Assembly (NCBI RefSeq): GCF_030445035.2
Contig: NC_080680.1
Coordinates: forward strand, 118,260,228-118,324,227
Length of the DNA stretch: 64,000 nucleotides
Origin: Dasypus novemcinctus
Taxonomy: Eukaryota > Chordata > Mammalia > Cingulata > Dasypodidae
Direction of reading: 5' to 3'
A program made the translations under genes and the position numbers. Under the pieces are notes generated by a model. It was not told the origin of the DNA. It searched no databases and saw nothing but the letters and a program-made list of their open reading frames with translations. Every line of letters starts with the position of its first letter. Position 1 is the stretch's first letter. This document shows, piece by piece, positions 59,115 to 64,000 of the stretch.

Positions 59115-59970
59115 TCCTGTTTCTTTGTCTTGTTCTCTTTTTTTTTTTTTTTAACACCCTGTAAATTTTAATATTTAAAATGTTAACCCTGATTGTTTAT
59201 GTTGTAAACAGCTGGTGATAAAACAGAGATTTTCCTGAACCTCAGCTCTCCAGTTAGGAAGGTTTGTCCAAGATGAAATGCATTGTACAGTATTCTCTGT
59301 TTCTTTCTAGGCCTCTGTGTTGTCCTGAAACTTTGCTTTTCAGTGGTTTTGGAGTTCCCATATTTATTTTAGTTTGGTTGATCCCTCTGTTTCCCAGGAG
59401 ACTGACTTCCCTCTCCCAGGTATTTGAAACCAGCAAGTCTTTGTCCCAGACTCTTCTCCTCTATATTTTTACACTATTTTCCATTTCTCAAGCTGCTTTT
59501 GCCTGGAGGGAAAATTCTGTAAGAAAGAGCACACCAGGGAGGACTTTTCCAAGCCAGTCTTTGTCAGCAAAAACAGTCAGGGACCTTTGAAAGGGCACAG
59601 AATGGCCCCTAAGTGCCCCAAAGAGGGGATCAGGAAAGGAGCCATGAGCTTCTCCAGTGGTTCCCCACAGCTGAGCTTTCCTGGCCCGACCAGCAAATGC
59701 AGCCCTTCAACAAACTGCTGCCCACAACTCTGAGGAAGTGCAGTGACTTTAAGTCTCCACAGCCACTGCCCCTGTCCAGGGATGGTTGAAACAATGGTCA
59801 TCACTGCCATGTGTAGGCAGGTTGAAGCAATGGCTGCAACTACCTTTGTCAAGGGTCGGTTGAAACAATAGCTGCCTTCAGAGCTATGTCCCCAGGGATC
59901 CAAATTCATTAATCAAAAACAGCGATCAGTGATCAGCAGTGCCCACCCCTTCTCTCTTTGGCTTTCATGA
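59115..59970 (-). mobile_element. L1 5' UTR, antisense
   Basis: It is continuous with the ORF1 region and more GC-rich. It contains three units of about 37 bp headed by GGTTGAA(A/G)CAAT at 59784, 59820 and 59858, typical of tandem monomers or internal repeats in L1 5' UTRs. T-run at 59138-59152. Confidence 0.55.
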
Positions 59971-60319
59971 ACTTGATACTTCTGGAGAGTACTGGTCCAT
60001 TCTTTTGTAGAATGTTCTACAGTTTGGGTCTATCTCATGATTCCTCAATATTAAATTGGTTGATGTCATGTATATTTAACAAGGATTCAACATAAGCAAT
60101 TTTTCTTTCTCAATGTATCATATCAGGGGTACCTGATGTCAATATAATATATTTATGGCCATGTTAACATTGATTCTTTGGTTTATGTGGTATCTGCCTG
60201 ATATTCCCAATATATAGTCACTATTTTTCTTATTGTAATTAAAACATATCTTTGGAGATACTTGGAGATTATGCAAATATCCTCATTTCCTCACATTGCC
60301 GTTCACGAATTTTAAAAAT
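59971..60319 (-). repeat. Ancient repeat fragment, antisense
   Basis: 'tatcaggggtacctgatgtc', 'tttggagatacttggagatt' and 'atgcaaatatcctcatttcc' match a mammal-wide L1-associated sequence I have seen in antisense. Family not certain. Confidence 0.4.
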
Positions 60320-60656
60320 TTATTTTAATTTATTTTATTTTTATTCCTCCCTCTACCCTGATGGTTCCCTTGTCTGTCCACTTCTCTTCTTTCAGAGACA
60401 CTGGGAACTGAACTTGGGACCTCCCATGTGGGAGGCAAGTGCCCAGCTGCTTGAGCCGCTTTTCCTTCTTGCTGGTTACAATGTCTGCTGGTTGTGGCAT
60501 CTTGCTCATTGCAGCATCTTGCTTGTTGTCTTGTCTTGCTTGTTGTAATGTCTGCTCATCTTATTTAGGAGACATCAGGAACCAAACCCAGGCCCTCCCA
60601 TATGGGAGACGGATGCCCAATTGCTTAAGCCACATCACTTCCCCACATTTATTAAT
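60320..60656 (-). mobile_element. tRNA-derived SINE (DAS-like), two heads
   Basis: On the minus strand it starts GGGGAAGTGATGTGGCTTAA, with box A-like TGGCTTAAGCAATTGGGC and box B-like GGTTTGGTTCC, then 'gtctcctaaataagatgagc'. A second, related head follows (60395-60470: GCGGCTCAAGCAGCTGGGC, 'cccacatgggaggtccc', AGTTCAGTTCC), then an A-rich tail (60305-60335). This is the arrangement I associate with the xenarthran DAS SINEs. It is the main lineage evidence in the window. Confidence 0.75.
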
Positions 60657-61128
60657 TTTTTAAAAATTAATTTACTGAAGTTTATCACTCATACATAAGC
60701 ATGCATAAACAATAAGTGTATAGTAATAGTTGTGAACTTACAAAACAAACATATATAACATCATAGAGGACTCTCATAACTCACCTTACCACCCATAATT
60801 GCATTGTTGTTAAACCTTTTTAACTAATGATTAAAGACCATTGTCAAAATATTACTACTAAACAAATTATTTTTCCCCCAACCAACCCTATTATTATTAT
60901 CTTTATATCATTTATATATGAACATACATAAACAATTAAGTGTATAGTGAAAGTTATGAACTCACAAAGCAAATATGCATAACATCATACAGGGGTCCCA
61001 TACTTCAATCCTCCACCAACACTTTGCATCATTGTGAGATGTTTGTTACAAATTATGAAAGAATATTGTCAAAATCCTACTACAAATCATAGTCCTTATC
61101 TTACATTTGGTGTGTCTTTCCCCCAACC
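60657..61128. repeat. Dispersed repeat in two tandem copies of about 223 bp
   Basis: 'cataaacaat(t)aagtgtatagt', 'tgaact(t/c)acaaa(a/g)caaa', 'ataacatcata(g/c)aggg' and 'attgtcaaaat' recur in the same order at about 60700-60880 and 60925-61080. The second copy ends where the retroviral LTR begins. Confidence 0.7.
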
Positions 61129-61544
61129 TGTAGGGAGCCGTCTCTCTCTCCCACTCTTGACACAAAACGCCATGATTCATTTGTGTCGCACTCCAAGGCC
61201 GCCATTCCTTGGTTTCCTACTTCCTCTTTCTTCCTCCCATTTGTTCTCCCCTTCCCACCACAACTCTGGTAACCATAGCAGCACACATGCACAAGGTGCG
61301 AAACTCTGCAGACCCTGCGCGAACTTTCAGCCAATCCCCTCCTTGGACGCCTGCCACCCGCAAGACCAGCCTATCACCTAAGGACACGCTCCCTTCCCTC
61401 AGTATAAATTCTAATGCCCTACCCCCAATAAATGAGGCTTGATCAGGATCCTGTCTTGCCTCCATTCTTCTCGTCTCCTGCCCACCCTTCCCCCCAACTT
61501 CTTCCCCACAGGCCCCTCGACTCTGCTGCCACCGCCTCGGGACA
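61129..61544 (+). mobile_element. 5' LTR of a betaretrovirus-like ERV
   Basis: 416 bp from TGTAGGGAGCCG to CGGGACA, two bases before a primer-binding site. It has TATAAA (61403-61408), AATAAA (61427-61432) and a C-rich U5. CpG are relatively well kept, which suggests moderate age. The left end abuts a dispersed repeat. Confidence 0.8.
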
Positions 61545-61546
61545 AG

Positions 61547-61564
61547 TGGCGCCCAATGTAGGTG
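61547..61564 (+). other. Retroviral primer-binding site, Lys-tRNA type
   Basis: It starts TGGCGCCCAA, matching the first ten bases of a Lys tRNA-complementary primer site as used by MMTV-like viruses. The next bases (TGTAGGTG) have drifted. Confidence 0.8.
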
Positions 61565-61703
61565 GGGCTGGGGAGGAAGTTTTCCCAATGAGCCAACACA
61601 ACGGAAAGCCAGGCCAGGTGATCTACACGTACTCAGGAAGACTTAAGCCATCATCTTGGGCGGGAGAGACCTTCAAAAGACTGCCTATCTTCTGAAGACC
61701 GTC

Positions 61704-61713
61704 TTGGTGAGTG
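61704..61713 (+). promoter_or_regulatory. Probable major splice donor of the ERV
   Basis: TTG|GTGAGTG lies between the primer site and the gag start, where retroviruses place the donor for env messages. Confidence 0.5.
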
Positions 61714-61725
61714 ATCGGCAATATA

Positions 61726-61893
61726 ATGGGGCAGGCATCCTCTAGTGATCGTTCCCTTTTCCTGTCCGGCCTGCAGGCCACACTTAAGATGAGAGGAGTA
61801 AAGGTTAATGTTAAAGAACTCTCTAAATTCTTTGCCTTCCTAAAAGAAGTTTATCCCTGGTTTCCACAGGAAGGGAGCCTTTACAACTCATAA
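61726..61893 (+). pseudogene. ERV gag, matrix N-terminus, truncated
   Basis: It opens with ATG GGG CAG (Met-Gly-Gln), so the Gly needed for N-myristoylation is present. About 55 codons follow, including VKVNVKELSKFFAFLKEV and PWFPQEGS, typical of the betaretroviral matrix, then TAA at 61891-61893. The matrix is normally much longer. The continuation is out of frame and interrupted by an A-rich insertion. Broken; no function as Gag expected. Confidence 0.8.
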
Positions 61894-62246
61894 AGGAGCT
61901 ACAGCAGCTAAAAGAATTACATCACCATAAATGCAGGAAGGCAGTTAACCACAATCCTTTTATCGACTTCCCGCCCACCTGCGCCTGCTTAGAAAGGCCA
62001 CCCAGGCGTGCATCCCCTGCAGTAAAAAAAAAAAACAAAAAAAAAAACCCTTGTTTTTGCATATCCGATCACCGAGAGGCAAACCGAGGGACAGAACAAT
62101 GAGGCAGATGATGAGGCAGATGGTGAGGTGAAGGTACTTTGTGTGCATCCCACTTTCCCCTTTAAATCTTTAAAAGAGCTTAAAACCACCGCCTCCACCT
62201 ATGGGCCCACTGCTCTGTAACAGGCTCGGGAGATTATGAAGGTACT
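61894..62246 (+). pseudogene. ERV gag middle, broken and partly deleted
   Basis: Frames are interrupted by stops and by an A-rich stretch (about 62021-62047). A short segment near 62160-62220 reads [10 protein letters not shown] and YGPTA, resembling the start of the capsid. Most of the capsid N-terminal domain is then missing before the next open frame, so there is a large internal deletion. Confidence 0.65.
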
Positions 62247-62936
62247 GTGCAGCATATGAATTATAACCCTGGCCTATTTGCCCAAATTCAAACTGCAGCC
62301 CTTAGGGCCTGGAAAAGGTTGCCCACAAAAGAACGCCCTGCCTCCTCCCTCACTAATATTAAGCAGGGGCCAGAGGAACCCTTTTCAGATTTTGTAGGAA
62401 GATTGTACACGGTTGCAGAAAGAGTGTTTGGCGATGCCAATACAGAAACAGACTATGTAAAGCAAATTGCCTTTGAAAATGTGAATGCGGCTTGTCAGGC
62501 CGCAGTTAAACCTTATAGAAAGAAGGAGGACTTGTCTGGTTACATCAGGCTTTGTTCTGAAATTGGCCCCGCCTACCAACAAGGCCTTGCTACGGCCGCC
62601 GCTTTAAAAGAGGTTTTACAGCTGCAGCAAAAAAGAACTTGTTTTAAGTGCGGTGATCCCGGCCATTTCGCCCGAGACTGTCCCACCCCTGGTATTAACA
62701 AAAAGCCTCATAGTGCCCCTAAAGTCTGTCCTCGTTGCCGCCGCAGCCGGCACTGGGCTAATGGCTGTCGGTCCCAAACTGACATGCAGGGTCAACCTCT
62801 CCCTCCCCATCAGGGAAATGGGAGGCAGGGCCAGCCAAAGGCCCAGAAACCAAAACAAGCTTATGGGGCAATCAACTTTGTTCCGGTGAACGCCAATCCC
62901 TTTTGCAACTCTTCAAACTCCCTGCTGTCTATATGA
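62247..62936 (+). pseudogene. ERV gag capsid C-terminus and nucleocapsid, open 229 codons
   Basis: An open frame covering the capsid C-terminal domain and the nucleocapsid. The major homology region is at residues 40-60 ([14 protein letters not shown]). Two CCHC zinc knuckles, both CX2CX4HX4C, lie at 132-145 ([14 protein letters not shown]) and 161-174 ([14 protein letters not shown]). The first ATG is only where the frame happens to begin; the natural protein would be fused upstream to the missing capsid part. The frame ends at TGA at 62934. No protease or polymerase follows. Whether the 229-codon frame is kept open by chance or selection cannot be judged here. Confidence 0.85.
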
Positions 62937-63459
62937 CAATGTAGCTCTGGGCTAGTGAGGGCTAATATAGTTAAGCCACTGGAAAGAGAGAAAAACGTGA
63001 CATTTGTGTTTTGTTTTGTTTCAATGCTAATTCTGATTGGGCTTACTTAACCAAGATAATAAAATTAGTACCAAGTTTTTATCAAGGTCTAAAAGGAATT
63101 TTCACTTTTAAATCAATAGTTTTCTCCAGAACTTCAAGTCTCAGTATAGTCTTAGAGTAATAATCCAAAAATGTGTGTTCATGGTCTGTCTAAACTTCAA
63201 AATAAAAACTTAACTACATTTATGCTGCTCAAGTTATTTTAATTGATTGCTGATAACTAATAATGTTTCCAAGCACAAGCTTGCATATTACAGGCGACAT
63301 GAATTCCAGAAGAAATCTTAAGAGGTACAATTTAAGATGTGCTATATAACAGAGGATTTAAAAGCAGCTATACCAAGAAAGTAAGAATTATGAGTCGATT
63401 GTAAATAAATTGTATGTTTCTGTTAATGTGTTGTAATTGTTTTGTGTTTGTCTGTCTGT
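62937..63459. other. AT-rich segment between the gag remnant and the CpG-rich block
   Basis: I recognise no pro, pol or env here. There are a TATATAA (about 63343) and an AATAAA (63404) about 60 bp apart on the plus strand, an arrangement that could belong to another LTR, but nothing else confirms it. Confidence 0.4.
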
Positions 63460-64000
63460 TTGCGGCGGCTTGCTCGGTCGGTAGAGGTGGGGTCTGGCTG
63501 CGGACGAGGGGTCGGTCCAGCTCTGGACGAGGGGTCGGTCCCACTTGGGACGAGGGGTCGGTCCGGCAGCAGACGAGGGATCGGTCTCACAAGGGGTTGC
63601 GCGGTTCGGCTGACGGGGTCGCCCTGCGAAGCCGGCGACAAAGGGGTCACCTGGAGAAGCAGGCGACGAACTGGGGACAAGGGAGGCCAGGCCCTTGTCA
63701 GGGGCTCTCAGGACTGGAGGGCGCACGGCAGAAGAACTACCGCGGAGACAAGGTAAACACGCAAGTCCACTTTACTGAGGGAGAGGCAACAGTTTTATAG
63801 GGGCTGGGGAAGGCTGATTGGTCGAAGCCACGCCCTGTTCTGATTGGTTGCCGGTGAAAGGTCAGTGGGCGGTACCGGACGGGGGAGGGGTGGTGGTTAG
63901 GGATTGGCTGTCGCTGTTGCTGGGGGAAGGGGCAGGGTTTAGGGATTGGTGGCTGCTGTTGCTGGGGTGGAGGGCAGACTTGAGTTTCCCGCCCACGCCT
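63460..64000 (-). promoter_or_regulatory. CpG-rich promoter-like or LTR-like block, cut by the window edge
   Basis: CpG density is far higher than anywhere else in the window. On the minus strand there are several CCAAT boxes (plus-strand ATTGG at about 63818, 63843, 63903 and 63943), a GGGCGTGGC GC box, and TATAAAAC at about 63799-63792. About 20 bp on come CAGTAAAGTGGACTTG and a U5-like pyrimidine-rich stretch. This order suits an LTR read leftward, but no primer site or terminal TG could be placed. The other possibility is the CpG-island promoter of a gene beyond the window. Confidence 0.45.
63503..63594. repeat. Four 23-bp tandem repeats
   Basis: GACGAGGG(G/A)TCGGTC begins at 63503, 63526, 63549 and 63572, exactly 23 bp apart. 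The 15-16 bp core is conserved and the remaining 7 bp vary. The fourth copy has G to A and C to T changes. Confidence 0.95.

Noticed and set aside
61217..61588. Open frames of 77-123 codons across the LTR on both strands
   Set aside because: They cross LTR promoter and U5 sequence with high GC. They are not retroviral proteins and have no motif.
62040..62047. A-rich stretch as a processed-gene tail
   Set aside because: It lies inside the ERV gag with gag-like sequence on both sides, so it looks like local A expansion rather than a retrogene tail.
63503..63594. CRISPR-like array
   Set aside because: The 23-bp units are back to back without unique spacers of similar length, and the DNA is mammalian.
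63388..63800. Frames of 85-128 codons in the CpG-rich block
   Set aside because: High GC and the 23-bp repeats make long frames likely on both strands. Residues are Arg/Gly/Pro/Ser-rich with no domain.

Overview
The window is mammalian nuclear DNA: AT-rich, dense in interspersed repeats, and holding spliced genes with GT-AG introns. The best clue to the lineage is the repeat content. It includes a tRNA-derived SINE with the head and box B layout I associate with the xenarthran DAS family, together with L1 3' ends and MaLR-type LTRs that I recognise from armadillo and sloth genomes. I infer Xenarthra; the genus cannot be decided by eye. No bacterial, plasmid, phage or CRISPR features were seen.

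The only recognisable intact host gene is CYLC2 (cylicin-2, a basic protein of the sperm-head perinuclear theca) on the minus strand, 51889 to 38945. I assembled four coding exons of 17, 41, 125 and 1239 nt with consensus splice sites and compatible phases. They give a 473-codon open frame. The large last exon encodes Lys/Asp/Ser-rich tandem repeats, including five DKGG-headed units and a C-terminal 8-residue repeat. A CRE-like octamer lies about 65 bp upstream of the ATG, which suits a spermatid gene.

Layout. 1-9.7 kb: mostly unassigned AT-rich sequence. 9.8-14.2 kb: L1 debris, an RPL23A processed pseudogene with an exact 70-bp internal tandem duplication, a decayed class I ERV env followed by its 3' LTR, and a second LTR. 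14.2-20 kb: mostly unassigned, with MIRs. 20-23.3 kb: minus-strand L1 pieces interrupted by an LTR. 24-29 kb: MIRs and a plus-strand L1 split by a MaLR LTR. 29.2-31.9 kb: a MaLR element complete with both LTRs, minus strand. 32-38 kb: sparse ancient repeats. 38.9-51.9 kb: CYLC2, with L1, MER5A, MIR and L2 debris in its introns. 53-55.5 kb: MaLR LTRs and an LTR-like segment. 55.7-60 kb: a plus-strand L1 with a probable inverted 5' end, next to a minus-strand L1 carrying 5' UTR and ORF1 remnants. 60.3-62.9 kb: SINE, a tandem dispersed repeat, and a betaretrovirus-like ERV (LTR, Lys-type primer-binding site, splice donor, broken gag). 63.4-64 kb: a CpG-rich, promoter-like block with four 23-bp repeats, cut by the window edge.

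Apart from CYLC2 the coding traces are relics of retroelements or a processed pseudogene, so there is no multi-gene pathway. I found no convincing new biological system. The items most worth checking are the CYLC2 repeat array, the CpG-rich block at the right edge, the rearranged L1 and the broken betaretroviral gag. All family names rest on pattern recognition without database searches.
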